Shown: positions 1 through 8,817 of the stretch, in pieces
Layout of the letters: every line of letters begins with the position of its first letter
How positions within the stretch are numbered: position 1 is the first letter of the stretch
Source: Paenibacillus agilis
GTDB taxonomy: Bacteria; Bacillota; Bacilli; Paenibacillales; Paenibacillaceae
Assembly (NCBI RefSeq): GCF_007786455.1
Contig: NZ_VNJK01000001.1
Span: 1,200,074-1,264,073, forward strand
DNA length: 64,000 bases
Reading direction: 5' to 3'
The notes under the pieces: generated by a model
The model's database searches: none
Told to the model about the DNA's origin: nothing
Seen by the model: only the letters and a program-made list of their open reading frames with translations
Position numbers and translations under genes: made by a program

Positions 1-1
1 T

Positions 2-97
2 TCCGTAGCCGAAGAGATTGCGGACAACAATGAAACAGATGAGTCTCCGTGCGGTGAAGAAGCGTGCGAAAGCGAGCGTGCTTGCGAGTCCAAATAA
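2..97 (+). CDS. C-terminal end of an unidentified gene (cut by the window edge)
   Basis: An open frame runs from the window edge to a TAA at 95-97. The 31 visible residues are very acidic and contain three cysteines (motifs SPCGEEAC and ERACESK). Too little is present to assign a family. A terminator-like hairpin follows at 126-170, which supports this being a real gene end. Confidence 0.5.
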   Translation, partial: SVAEEIADNNETDESPCGEEACESERACESK

Positions 98-125
98 AAC
101 ATTTTCGTAACAGATATTGGATACG

Positions 126-170
126 AATAGCTTTGATGTTGGCTGACGCCGATGTCAAGGCTATTTATTT
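126..170 (+). terminator. Terminator-like hairpin after the partial first gene
   Basis: Arms AATAGCTTTGATGTTGG (126-142) and CCGATGTCAAGGCTATT (149-165) pair over 17 positions with a few wobble pairs, followed by a weak T-rich tail. The rest of 98-327 shows nothing clear apart from a small ATGGT/ACCAT inverted repeat near 241-252. Confidence 0.5.
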
Positions 171-327
171 TGGATCGCACTCGACTTGAACCTTGTCTCG
201 GTATCAGTTAAGATCAAGGTACGTTTTGCTAGGACTGTACATATGGTGTACCATACCATCCGCATAAGCACTCGCGGAAGATCTAGCATAAGTCAGACAA
301 ACAAGAAATGAAGGAAGCGGTGTATTC

Positions 328-1137
328 GTGCAGCAAGCTATCGCAATGTTTGATTCGGGGGTTGGCGGGTTAACCGTTGTTAAAGAAGTTATGAGACAGC
401 TCCCGAGGGAAAAAATTATTTATTTTGGTGACACTGCCCGTACCCCATATGGGCCTCGCGATGCAGACGAGGTACGGTTATTCACCCGACAAATTGTCGA
501 TTACTTAGCACAATTCGATCCAAAAATGATCGTAATAGCCTGTAATACCGCGACAGCAGTTGCTTTGGAAGAAGTAAGATCCTATACAACAGTTCCTGTT
601 GTAGGCGTGATTCATCCGGGTGCAAGAGCAGCAATATCGGCTTCGCAGTCCGGACATATCGGTGTGATTGGAACAGATGGGACGATTCGCAGTGCGGCTT
701 ATGAATCGGCTCTTAAGCGGTTATCTCCTCATGTAAAAGTCTACAGCTTGGCTTGCCCATTACTGGTGCCGCTAGTAGAGAAAGGGATGTTCCGAGATTC
801 CAGCACGTACAGAATTGTAGCTGATTCACTTGAGCCGTTGAAGTCAACGCCAATTGATACGCTCATATTAGGCTGTACACACTATCCATTTTTAACAGAT
901 CCACTCCAAGAAGTAATAGGTTCTCATATACAGCTTATTAATTCAGCAGAAGAGACAGCAAGAGAAATAAGCACCATTCTTCACGATAAGGGACAATTGG
1001 CTCATGAGGAAGACCAGCCGATTCACCAAATGTTCTGCAGTGGCGATCCGAGTATGTTCCAGTATATTGCGAAGCAATGGCTAGGCGACCAATTGGAATC
1101 CATCCCGGTCGTGTGGCAAGTACCGAACTTTTATTAA
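328..1137 (+). CDS. murI: Glutamate racemase
   Basis: Converts L-glutamate to D-glutamate for peptidoglycan synthesis in the cytosol (Asp/Glu racemase family; racE in Bacilli). The 269 residues match the family length. The N-terminal motif MFDSGVGGLTV (Asp9/Ser10) is present, and the two catalytic cysteines are Cys72 in ACNTATA and Cys183 in GCTHYP. The start is GTG at 328, preceded by AAGGAAG at 311-317. The gene stands alone and ends at a strong hairpin, so it is probably monocistronic or the last gene of its unit. Confidence 0.95.
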   Translation: MQQAIAMFDSGVGGLTVVKEVMRQLPREKIIYFGDTARTPYGPRDADEVRLFTRQIVDYLAQFDPKMIVIACNTATAVALEEVRSYTTVPVVGVIHPGARAAISASQSGHIGVIGTDGTIRSAAYESALKRLSPHVKVYSLACPLLVPLVEKGMFRDSSTYRIVADSLEPLKSTPIDTLILGCTHYPFLTDPLQEVIGSHIQLINSAEETAREISTILHDKGQLAHEEDQPIHQMFCSGDPSMFQYIAKQWLGDQLESIPVVWQVPNFY

Positions 1138-1161
1138 TGGAACCTATTCATCTGTATGTAA

Positions 1162-1206
1162 AGAAGAGACTTCTAGGGGAGCGAGTTCCTAGAAGTCTCT
1201 TCTTTT
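1162..1206 (+). terminator. Rho-independent terminator after murI
   Basis: A perfect 16-bp stem (1162-1177 with 1188-1203) is followed by a T run. It lies between convergent genes. The U tract is better on the plus strand, so it mainly serves murI. Confidence 0.9.
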
Positions 1207-1231
1207 GCTATGCAATGGCGGGAATTACAAC

Positions 1232-1777
1232 TTAACGTTCCCCTTTCCAACGCGGTGGAGCAGTTCGAATCATACGAACAATGGAGCCAAGATCTCTGCT
1301 GTTCGATGGCCGATATTTGCGATCATGAACGTAGCCGCAATTCGTATACGTTCGAATGGCATTTGTATTTGTAATTTTTACAAATAATTCAATCCATCGC
1401 AGGGAGAGCATCTCGATCCCGAAATCGGTTATGCCTCTTACGATTTCTTCCCCGTATCCCATACCTTGAGCATCAGCCTCTCCGATGAAGACACGACCGA
1501 ATTCGGCTGTTCGAGACAGCTTGTTTATGCGATACAAAGACCCAGCCCCAATTGGTTTATTTTCGTCCAACACGACGGCGACGAACATCATATCATCCTC
1601 GCGCTGACGGTAACGTTCATACCATGTAAGCTGCTGCTTGGGATCGATGGTAAGGTCATCTTGAAACCATTTCCGTATATGTTCGTGACGGCGCCATCTG
1701 AGGACGATCTCAAGATCATGTTCCGTCAAAGGACGCAGCAGCAGACGGGAGGTCAAGACTCGATAAGAATGATCCAC
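1232..1777 (-). CDS. GNAT family N-acetyltransferase
   Basis: A RimJ/RimL-type GNAT acetyltransferase that transfers acetyl from acetyl-CoA to an unknown amine. It opens with the typical LTSRLLLRPLTEHDL strand-helix and has an acetyl-CoA binding region near ADAQGMGYGEEIVRGI. The frame extends upstream to an ATG at 1834 and another at 1783. Only the GTG at 1777 sits at the right distance (7 nt) from AGGAGG at 1785-1790, so I take that start (181 residues). The ATG at 1783 would leave one base between Shine-Dalgarno and start. The substrate cannot be told from the sequence. Confidence 0.85.
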   Translation of the reverse strand: MDHSYRVLTSRLLLRPLTEHDLEIVLRWRRHEHIRKWFQDDLTIDPKQQLTWYERYRQREDDMMFVAVVLDENKPIGAGSLYRINKLSRTAEFGRVFIGEADAQGMGYGEEIVRGITDFGIEMLSLRWIELFVKITNTNAIRTYTNCGYVHDRKYRPSNSRDLGSIVRMIRTAPPRWKGER

Positions 1778-1883
1778 GCTCATACCTCCTCTAGTTGCTT
1801 CTAGAACTTCAGATAGGGCCTCAACAAGGTGCATGCCTCATCTATGTGTTCTGTATCATATTCACTAAGCTGCTTCATTCGTG

Positions 1884-3218
1884 CTAGACGATAATATGTG
1901 AGAAAGCGACACGTATGGGCTGGAATCCTGTAGGTAAGGGGAGTGGCTGAACTTTATTTGTACGTCGGTCCCAAATGAGAATCGTACTTTCAAAACCCCA
2001 GCTGCTCACAATATATACTTCCCAGCCATCAGGAGTGACGCAAATATCTTCTGGTGGACCGCTTGGCACGATAATATCAGGAAATAGACGAGGAGAAGCT
2101 GGGCTTTTGACATTCAAACTAACGACTCTGTTGTAATTGGACATAGCCACGTATAAGATGGCGTTATCATAAGAAATGCTCAAACGTCTAGGAATGTAGG
2201 TAGATGAATCGGGTGAATAATCCAGAATGATGGGGCTAAGCAGCGTGTTAGACTCCGTTTCAATAACTTGTATTTCACCGGGCAAGCCTCTAGCTGCAAT
2301 ATATACGTATCGGCCATCCGGACTGCAAACGAGATCGACAGGTGCACTGTTGTTAGGGGAGCCAGGCAATAATGGGATGGTGGCAATCACGGAGTAGTTT
2401 GCTCCATCGATGACAGATATGGTGCCTTCATCTTGATTGGCTACATACAAACGGTTATGTGTTTCATTGAAGCTAATGGCAACTGCATTATCCCCTACAG
2501 GAATTGTGGCGGTATTTCCGCTGACGATGTCGAATACGGTAACGGTACTCGCAGGAGAGTTATTGTTAATTGCAAACACACGGAGCCCGTATGGCTCGTC
2601 CGTCTCGATTGCTATCGGTTCAAGACCAAGATCTAGCGTAAGGGGCCACAATTGATTGCCGCGTGTATATATAGTCGAGCCATTATCTGTCCCGCTATTT
2701 GACGTATATACGAATGTGCTGTATTTAGAAGTGACGATATCCAAGGGAACGGCATGTTGAGGGAGTTGAATGGGGTTTCCGACGATTTGATGTGTATAAC
2801 GGTCAATAATAAGAACGGTATCATCACCGCTGTTTGCAATATAAGCATATTTCGGAAATCGTCCACAGAGAGGGATATGATGATGTTTCCTTACGGTAGC
2901 TAGCTTATTTTTCAAAGTGAATGTGGCAAATATCGTGTTTGGCTGTTCACTATTGGTTGTAATTTTTACTCCTATATAGTCTCCGGTTATTGGCGTGTTC
3001 AGCAAGTTGAAGCAAGAGTCTTCTGTTGCGAAGGGCTGCAGCACTATGATGTGCTGGTAATAGACATTGGCTTTGCTTGGACCAGCTGGAGTGTTGAGGT
3101 TATACAATTGAATATGCGTTTCTACTGGCTCATTGGATTGGTTCAACAGCTGTAAATCTGCCCAATAGGCCCGGTCGTCACCAGAGGCGACATGTGTATT
3201 TAATTGATACACGTACAT
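1884..3218 (-). CDS. YVTN-type beta-propeller repeat protein
   Basis: A 444-residue protein. Residues about 120-440 form seven-bladed-type YVTN repeats: recurring YAYIANSGDDTVLIIDRYT, LYVANQDEGTISVID, YVYIAARGLPGEIQVIE and LYVAMSNYNRVVSLN. The first about 110 residues are a separate domain without propeller repeats. No signal peptide or membrane segment is visible, so surface location is not evident. GGGAGG lies 7 nt before the ATG. Such propellers usually mediate protein or surface interactions; the partner is unknown. It is divergent from the LysM-M14 peptidase gene with 244 bp between. Confidence 0.8.
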   Translation of the reverse strand: MYVYQLNTHVASGDDRAYWADLQLLNQSNEPVETHIQLYNLNTPAGPSKANVYYQHIIVLQPFATEDSCFNLLNTPITGDYIGVKITTNSEQPNTIFATFTLKNKLATVRKHHHIPLCGRFPKYAYIANSGDDTVLIIDRYTHQIVGNPIQLPQHAVPLDIVTSKYSTFVYTSNSGTDNGSTIYTRGNQLWPLTLDLGLEPIAIETDEPYGLRVFAINNNSPASTVTVFDIVSGNTATIPVGDNAVAISFNETHNRLYVANQDEGTISVIDGANYSVIATIPLLPGSPNNSAPVDLVCSPDGRYVYIAARGLPGEIQVIETESNTLLSPIILDYSPDSSTYIPRRLSISYDNAILYVAMSNYNRVVSLNVKSPASPRLFPDIIVPSGPPEDICVTPDGWEVYIVSSWGFESTILIWDRRTNKVQPLPLPTGFQPIRVAFSHIIV

Positions 3219-3462
3219 GGCAGGTCCTCCCGTTAGAGTCGCGCTTCTTTCTTATATCTTATGTAAAATAAACGGCGGTGAATTGGACGTTCCTGCTAGC
3301 TTGTGGGAAAAGGGGCTAAGCGCCTTGTTGATGGCAATTTATGATGTGTTTATGCACCCATTTCACAATTGCAGGATCAATCACAATTACGGTGATGGTG
3401 CAAGCCTTTATATGCATAAAGATTATTAATAAGAACATAGATGCAGAAGGGAGACGCGTCTA

Positions 3463-4671
3463 ATGAGCACCCTCTATATGGTACGTAAAGGTGACACGCC
3501 TTTGCGCATCTGTCTGCGCTGTGGAATTACGCTGGAAGCATTGTTAGCGGCTAATCCCACTGTGAATATCAGCCCTTATTTAATGCCCGGGCAGCATTTG
3601 TTCATCCCTGAATGCACTACCGCCATGTACACAGTGCAAGCTCACGATTCGTGGCAATCGATTTCATGGAGGCTTGGCATATCGGAATTGTTACTTAAGG
3701 AAGCGAACGAGTCTATTCAGCAGTGTGAGCTTGTTCCTGGACAGTGCATATCTTTGGATTATGCAGTTCGACCCTCTGATTGGAGGGCTAGAGCAGAATA
3801 CGGACCGAATGAGTTGGAGCAAGATGTACGGTATGTACAGCGTGCTTTTCCTGGTATTGTACACGTGGAGTCGATTGGAAAAAGTGTATTAGGCAAGGAC
3901 ATATACGCAATCCGAATGGGAGAAGGACCGCGACGTGTTCATGTAAATGGTGCTGTTCATGCGAATGAATGGCTTACTTCTTCACTGTTGATGCAGTTTG
4001 TGGAAGACTATGCTCGTTATTTACAATCAGGCTTACGTTGGGGAAAATGGGATGCTAGGCTTGCTAGTGAACACACCTCAATCTGGTTCGTGCCTATGGT
4101 GAATCCAGATGGCGTTGAACTTGTGCAAGAAGGGGTAAGCGGTCAGCATTCATGGGAGCATAGCATAGTAAAATGGAATGAGGAAGATCGCAGGTTCGAT
4201 CGCTGGAAAGCGAATATACGAGGGGTAGATTTAAATGATCAGTTTCCTGCTCATTGGGAGGAAGAGCGAGTGCGTAGAGGTGTTTATGAGCCATCTGCTA
4301 TGAACTATAGTGGAGAAGCTCCATTGTCAGAGCCTGAGGCGTGCGCCCTATATCGATTGGCGGAAGAGAAGGAATTTACAATGGCGCTAAGCTTCCATTC
4401 CCAAGGAAAGGAAATCTATTGGAATTATCGAGACTATGAGCCGCCTGAAGCAGAAGTTTGGGCCAAAAGGCTGGCGCGAGTAAGCGGATATCGAGCAGTG
4501 AAGCTGACCGGAAGCGATGCGGGATTCAAAGATTGGTTTATTCAGCACTATCGCAAGCCAGCATTTACGATTGAGATTGGATATGGAATAAACCCACTTC
4601 CATTATCGCAATTCGGCAGTATTTATCACGAAGTATGTGCAATTTTAAAGGAGTCGTTGCTGCCAGAGTAA
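3463..4671 (+). CDS. LysM-containing gamma-D-glutamyl-meso-diaminopimelate peptidase (M14)
   Basis: A zinc carboxypeptidase-fold peptidoglycan peptidase resembling endopeptidase I of Lysinibacillus sphaericus, which cuts the gamma-D-Glu-meso-DAP bond. Two LysM modules (about 4-50 and 56-98) bind glycan. The M14 domain follows with zinc ligands His166 and Glu169 (HANEW) and His312 (SFHSQG), and catalytic Glu371 (FTIEIG). No signal peptide precedes the LysM domains, as in other members that act in the spore or mother cell. The 402-residue length is typical of the family. AGAAGGGAG precedes the ATG. Confidence 0.92.
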   Translation: MSTLYMVRKGDTPLRICLRCGITLEALLAANPTVNISPYLMPGQHLFIPECTTAMYTVQAHDSWQSISWRLGISELLLKEANESIQQCELVPGQCISLDYAVRPSDWRARAEYGPNELEQDVRYVQRAFPGIVHVESIGKSVLGKDIYAIRMGEGPRRVHVNGAVHANEWLTSSLLMQFVEDYARYLQSGLRWGKWDARLASEHTSIWFVPMVNPDGVELVQEGVSGQHSWEHSIVKWNEEDRRFDRWKANIRGVDLNDQFPAHWEEERVRRGVYEPSAMNYSGEAPLSEPEACALYRLAEEKEFTMALSFHSQGKEIYWNYRDYEPPEAEVWAKRLARVSGYRAVKLTGSDAGFKDWFIQHYRKPAFTIEIGYGINPLPLSQFGSIYHEVCAILKESLLPE

Positions 4672-4825
4672 GTAAATTAAGAATAGATTCATAGCGTTAT
4701 ATAGGTTTGTTAAGGCATCTCAGAATGATAAAAAGCTGCATAATACGATGATTTATTCACCTTTCTATTTGCATGTGAGGAATGCTTCGGTATACACTAG
4801 GGTTACTATTAAGGAGGTGTATACG

Positions 4826-5071
4826 ATGGCAAGTCGTACGCGCTCATATGGGCGTCTATGGAGTTTGTTTCGAGCTGCTCCAAAGATGCTGACTTCACGC
4901 AAAGTTCCATTTAAACTCAAAGCATTTTTCGTTGGTGCTGTCGTTTTGTATTGGCTGCTTCCTGATTTTATGCCATTCATTCCGATCGATGACATTGCAT
5001 TTACGATGATTGTCATTCCTTGGTTCACCAAAAAAGCGCAGCAATATGATCATCCTAACCATTTGCAATGA
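4826..5071 (+). CDS. YkvA-like DUF1232 small membrane protein
   Basis: An 81-residue protein with one or two hydrophobic segments and the DUF1232 core LPDFMPFIPIDDIAF. The start is the ATG at 4826, with AAGGAGG at 4811-4817 and 8 nt spacing; an upstream ATG at 4748 in the same frame has no ribosome site. The function of the family is not established. Proteins of this type are common in Bacilli. Confidence 0.8.
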   Translation: MASRTRSYGRLWSLFRAAPKMLTSRKVPFKLKAFFVGAVVLYWLLPDFMPFIPIDDIAFTMIVIPWFTKKAQQYDHPNHLQ

Positions 5072-5160
5072 TAAGAGTGGTTGCGTCATTGAAGATGTTC
5101 TCGTACAATATAGGTTGTCTGTCTTATTGAACAATATAGGGAACAATCGGAGTGACTACT

Positions 5161-5385
5161 ATGTCTAATAATGATATTCGTATCTGTGATAAATGCCGTC
5201 ATATTAAAATGAAAACTTTTTTGCCAAAAGTAGAAAAGCTGGATCCGAATACTGAAGTAAAGGTAGGATGCAAGTCATACTGCGGTCCGTGCCAGAAGCG
5301 GGTCTTCATTTATATTAACGGTCGTTATATAACTGGGGCTACTGAAGAAGAGGCAATCGAGAAGGCAAAGCAGTACGTGAAATAA
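5161..5385 (+). CDS. DUF1450 (YuzB-like) small cysteine-rich protein
   Basis: A 74-residue protein with the DUF1450 arrangement: CDKC near the N terminus, then GCKSYCGPC, and a FIYINGRYITGATEEEAIEKAKQYV tail (pieces quoted separately: GRYITGATEEEAIEKA). The four to five cysteines suggest a thioredoxin-like or metal-binding fold; no function is established. A GTG at 5152 in frame is an alternative start. I prefer the ATG at 5161 because CGGAG at 5147-5151 is 9 nt away. Confidence 0.75.
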   Translation: MSNNDIRICDKCRHIKMKTFLPKVEKLDPNTEVKVGCKSYCGPCQKRVFIYINGRYITGATEEEAIEKAKQYVK

Positions 5386-5424
5386 AGTGGCTTAGTATAT
5401 GATTTTTACATGATGAATCGAGCA

Positions 5425-5467
5425 AACGAGTCGGTAGAGGGTTCAGCCCTTACTGGCTCGTTTTTTA
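5425..5467 (+). terminator. Rho-independent terminator
   Basis: AACGAG pairs with CTCGTT around an inner AGGG/CCCT stem, followed by TTTTTT at 5461-5466. Confidence 0.85.
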
Positions 5468-5644
5468 TTTGTTTTGAGGTGAGTAAGGAAATAATAGTGT
5501 TCACAAAATGGTAGAGTGTTACAATATAGGTTAGATTTGAACAGGGTGAAGATGTTCTGCTTTTGCGCAAAAAAACAATGGAATAAGTGGATTAAGCCAA
5601 CTCATAGGGTACCTATTAAGCATGGGGAAGAGGAGATGAGTGAT

Positions 5645-6289
5645 TTGAAAAAGGTTGGGGGCTTCATACGTTTTAAAACATTGCCTTTGCTCTTAGTGAT
5701 TATGTTGTTAAGTGGTTGTAGTCTGTTCCAAACACGTTCTGCCGATGAGATTGCTGTTATACATACAGATGATTCCTATGCCGATACATTTAAGGAACTG
5801 GGGATTGGAATGGTTGGAAATTACAGCTTGAAGCTTCATCGGGCAGACCGCAGTTGGGTTAATATTTGGGTGGAAGGATATAAGAAGGGGAAGAAGCAGG
5901 ATGATCCTTTACTAGCGTTATCATATGGTCATTATCCTGATGAAACCTATGAAGGAAGAGTCGGCCTCACATGGATTTATGGAACTGATAATAAGGATAT
6001 GATAAAACTCTATACGGGAAATAGCAGCGCTGGTATGTTGGAAATTGACCAATTTCTCGGTGACAAAACGGAGTATGGTAAGACGGGATGGGAATATACA
6101 ACGGGTGAAGAAGGAATTTCATTAAAGTCGGGAGAAACGGCGATTATTGGTTCATTCCGCATGAACAAGGGCAGTTTAAGAACAGGCTATGATTGGAACA
6201 ATCCTGAAGCTGTTGAAGAAATGATTCAATCGAACGATATCGTCATGCTGCTTAAAATAAAGGTCAGGGAAGAAGAAAGCAAACGCTAA
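5645..6289 (+). CDS. Putative lipoprotein of unknown function
   Basis: The N terminus is a clear lipoprotein signal: basic MKKVGGFIRFK, a hydrophobic stretch, then lipobox LLSGC. The mature part (about 190 residues) is hydrophilic with alternating charged and aromatic residues and no recognised domain. I choose the TTG at 5645, which lies 9 nt after AGGAG and gives a normal signal length. The ATG at 5636 (MSDLKK) touches the same AGGAG and is the alternative. The longer frame back to 5516 has no ribosome site. Confidence 0.7.
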   Translation: MKKVGGFIRFKTLPLLLVIMLLSGCSLFQTRSADEIAVIHTDDSYADTFKELGIGMVGNYSLKLHRADRSWVNIWVEGYKKGKKQDDPLLALSYGHYPDETYEGRVGLTWIYGTDNKDMIKLYTGNSSAGMLEIDQFLGDKTEYGKTGWEYTTGEEGISLKSGETAIIGSFRMNKGSLRTGYDWNNPEAVEEMIQSNDIVMLLKIKVREEESKR

Positions 6290-6457
6290 TTAGACGTGTC
6301 ATTTTTCGAATGTTCAACAACCGTGCCAACTATGCCTTGTGGATATAAATATCCCGTTCTGCACAAGATGAAGAGGGTAGTACGAATGACGAAAGGTCGA
6401 GTCATATTCACTTCATCTATTCCTGTATTCATGACTTGAACGGAGGAGGCTATACCA

Positions 6458-6745
6458 TTGGTTAAAAGGTACGATTCCAGTTTGCAAGCGCAGAATCCGA
6501 TCTCACAGGCACAGAATTCTGTTGAGAAAGCTCACCATGCTGTATCTCAAGCATTAACGCATCCAACAGAACAGTCTGTGCTGCAGGCACAACAGTCGTT
6601 GGCACACGCAGACCAGTCTGTGACACAGTCACACGCGAGCTTGAACCCGCAAGCCGTAGAATTGGCTGAAGAATTGCTTGGTGAAGAACATGCTCGCTTG
6701 GATAAGCTGCTGGGCAGCGAACAATGGGATAATCATCGTTCGTAA
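6458..6745 (+). CDS. Small low-complexity Gln/Ala/His/Ser-rich protein
   Basis: 95 residues starting at TTG 6458, placed 8 nt after GGAGGAGG (6442-6449). The body is a loose repeat of short units such as AQNPISQAQNSV, AHHAVSQAL, LQAQQSLAHADQSV and TQSHASL, ending in an acidic helix AVELAEELLGEEHARL. It is probably helical. No family is recognised and no signal peptide is present. The ribosome site and following terminator make it a credible gene. Confidence 0.65.
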   Translation: MVKRYDSSLQAQNPISQAQNSVEKAHHAVSQALTHPTEQSVLQAQQSLAHADQSVTQSHASLNPQAVELAEELLGEEHARLDKLLGSEQWDNHRS

Positions 6746-6760
6746 GCTGTGCAACAAATA

Positions 6761-6800
6761 AAAGGGTGCCCCATCGTCATTAGACTAGGGGACACCCTTA
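6761..6800. terminator. Bidirectional terminator between convergent genes
   Basis: AAGGGTG-CCCC pairs with GGGGACACCCTT (one bulge). It separates the small Gln-rich gene from the minus-strand sulfatase gene. Confidence 0.75.
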
Positions 6801-6810
6801 CATATGCCTG

Positions 6811-8772
6811 CTATGAGGCAGGTCGGAGTTGTGGAATCACGTTGCGAGTAATTACAAGATCAGACAGTTTGAGTCGTAGTTTGGCTTCATCATGAAGCGG
6901 TTTACACGGTTCAACGTCGATGAGTTCTCTTGTTTTATAATCGTAGCACTTTCCATTTTGGAACACGCCATCTGCAGATGGAACAAAGAACAGATCACCA
7001 TTCGTTGCTGCTCCTGTTCGCAGTACAACTAGACGCTCGCCTTCGGCTTGCAAATTGCTGCCCATATAAAACTTTGAAGTTGGGTCAATCCCGAGCCAAT
7101 GCAGCAAGGTGGGTGCGATATCCATTTGTCCAGTTACTTGATTATATACGCCTGCCTCAGCTCCATCTGGCAAGTGGACAATAAGTGGTACTTGATTTTT
7201 CATTTCGAGCATATCGAGATCGCTTATCTCATGGCCCAGTAGCTGTGCTAACGGTTCGCGCTCTAGGATGGAGTTATCATGGTCGCCGTAGAACATGAGA
7301 ATTGTGTTGTCCCATAAGCCTCTCTTTTTCAAATCCTCGATCAAAGATCCAACCGCCGCGTCTACGTAATGAATTGAGCGCAAATATTCTCCGAAAATCG
7401 TCTTATCAAATGGCGCCACATTCAATGCAGTATATGTATCTGGCATGGTATAAGGATGATGGCTCGTTAATCCGATCATAAATGAGTAGAATGGTTGCTT
7501 TTGCTCAGCAGCTATACGCTCTACAGATTGTTTGAAGAAGGAGCGATCCCCAAGTGACCATCCTAAGGGCTCATCCATTTGGTAGTCTTTCTTACTCATA
7601 AAGTAGTCGTAACCGAACTTTTCGTACATGACATAACGGTTCCAGAAACTCCCTTCATAAGCATGAAAGGCACCTGTTGAATATCCATTTTCCTTGAGAA
7701 CTCCTGGTAATGCATCATAGGTATGATCCGGATAGCGGATAAACACCGAGCCAGTTGGAAGCGGATGCAAGCTAGTTTGAACAGCAAGATCTGCATCTGA
7801 AGTTCTACCTTGTCCCGTTTGGTGGAAGAAGCGATTCATGTACATACTATCTTTTAGAAGTGCATTAAGATTTGGTGTAATCTCCTGCCCATTAATCGTC
7901 TGATTAATGACGAAATTCTCGAATGCCTCTGCTTGAATCACGATGACATTGCTGCCTTTATATTTTCCAAACGTAGAGCTAGGTCCTTTCAACATAGGGG
8001 CATGGTTATCGAACCACTGTTTCGCCTGCTGCTTCTCTTCTTCAGTAATGGACTTATCTGCGAACCAGTTCTCTTTCGCATAACGATAAATATCGTAGCC
8101 ATGAAATCCATATAGCCCTGTAATATTGTAAACAGCAGGATTCCACCAGTTAGAAGCGAGCAACCCTTTTGCCCAAGTGCTGGTTGTTTTTTGGACGGGC
8201 ATATACAGCATAATTGAGCCAATTACCAGCGTAAGCGTGCCGATGCTGAGTCGCATCCAAATAATATTCTTTTTGTTCTTAATTGAATATTGCTGCTTTT
8301 CCTTCCGTTCTTGTTTCATCAAGCGGAATTGTATGATGTGGAACGGAATAAGAATAAACCAGTCGATGAAATAGACAATATCTCCCCAGAAGATCAGGGA
8401 TAGGATGCTTCCGCCAAGTGCGCTTACTTGTCCAGCCTGCATTAGAACAGGGACGGTTATAAAGTCTTGGAAGTAACGGTAATATACTAAATCTGAAAAG
8501 AGTAGTAACGTAAGCAGTACGTTAAGCACGATGAAGGCGATGGGCCGCCAATGTCTTGGCAGCCACCATGTCCAGCCTCCGAGTATGAATAAAGCGCCTA
8601 ACGTTACATAAATATCACTGCTATCCGTAGCCATATTCGGAATGGCCAACGTCTCATTTAATATGATGCATTTCCACAGCATAACGCCAAGAAAAAGGAT
8701 GAACGCAATACCGCTTACCGTCATCCAACGTGACATTTTTAGAGTGGAGAATCGAAAGCTACTACTCGACAT
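6811..8772 (-). CDS. LtaS-like sulfatase / phosphoglycerol transferase
   Basis: A polytopic membrane protein of the lipoteichoic-acid synthase family, which transfers glycerol-phosphate from phosphatidylglycerol on the outer face of the membrane. Five hydrophobic segments lie in residues about 15-195. The extracellular sulfatase domain follows, with a metal-binding Glu in IQAEAFENF (about 282), the nucleophile Thr324 in GQGRTSDAD and the metal site FYGDHDNSILER. The 653 residues fit the family. It could be the main synthase or a primase/stress paralogue (LtaP, YfnI, YqgS types); the sequence alone does not decide. No strong ribosome site is seen before the ATG. Confidence 0.9.
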   Translation of the reverse strand: MSSSSFRFSTLKMSRWMTVSGIAFILFLGVMLWKCIILNETLAIPNMATDSSDIYVTLGALFILGGWTWWLPRHWRPIAFIVLNVLLTLLLFSDLVYYRYFQDFITVPVLMQAGQVSALGGSILSLIFWGDIVYFIDWFILIPFHIIQFRLMKQERKEKQQYSIKNKKNIIWMRLSIGTLTLVIGSIMLYMPVQKTTSTWAKGLLASNWWNPAVYNITGLYGFHGYDIYRYAKENWFADKSITEEEKQQAKQWFDNHAPMLKGPSSTFGKYKGSNVIVIQAEAFENFVINQTINGQEITPNLNALLKDSMYMNRFFHQTGQGRTSDADLAVQTSLHPLPTGSVFIRYPDHTYDALPGVLKENGYSTGAFHAYEGSFWNRYVMYEKFGYDYFMSKKDYQMDEPLGWSLGDRSFFKQSVERIAAEQKQPFYSFMIGLTSHHPYTMPDTYTALNVAPFDKTIFGEYLRSIHYVDAAVGSLIEDLKKRGLWDNTILMFYGDHDNSILEREPLAQLLGHEISDLDMLEMKNQVPLIVHLPDGAEAGVYNQVTGQMDIAPTLLHWLGIDPTSKFYMGSNLQAEGERLVVLRTGAATNGDLFFVPSADGVFQNGKCYDYKTRELIDVEPCKPLHDEAKLRLKLSDLVITRNVIPQLRPAS

Positions 8773-8817
8773 AGGAGCAACTCACATCCGTTTCTTGTTC
8801 ATGTCTCTATTGTGTGC

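Noticed and set aside
1466-1804. A 112-codon plus-strand ORF
   Set aside because: Antisense to the GNAT gene; no ribosome site or family features.
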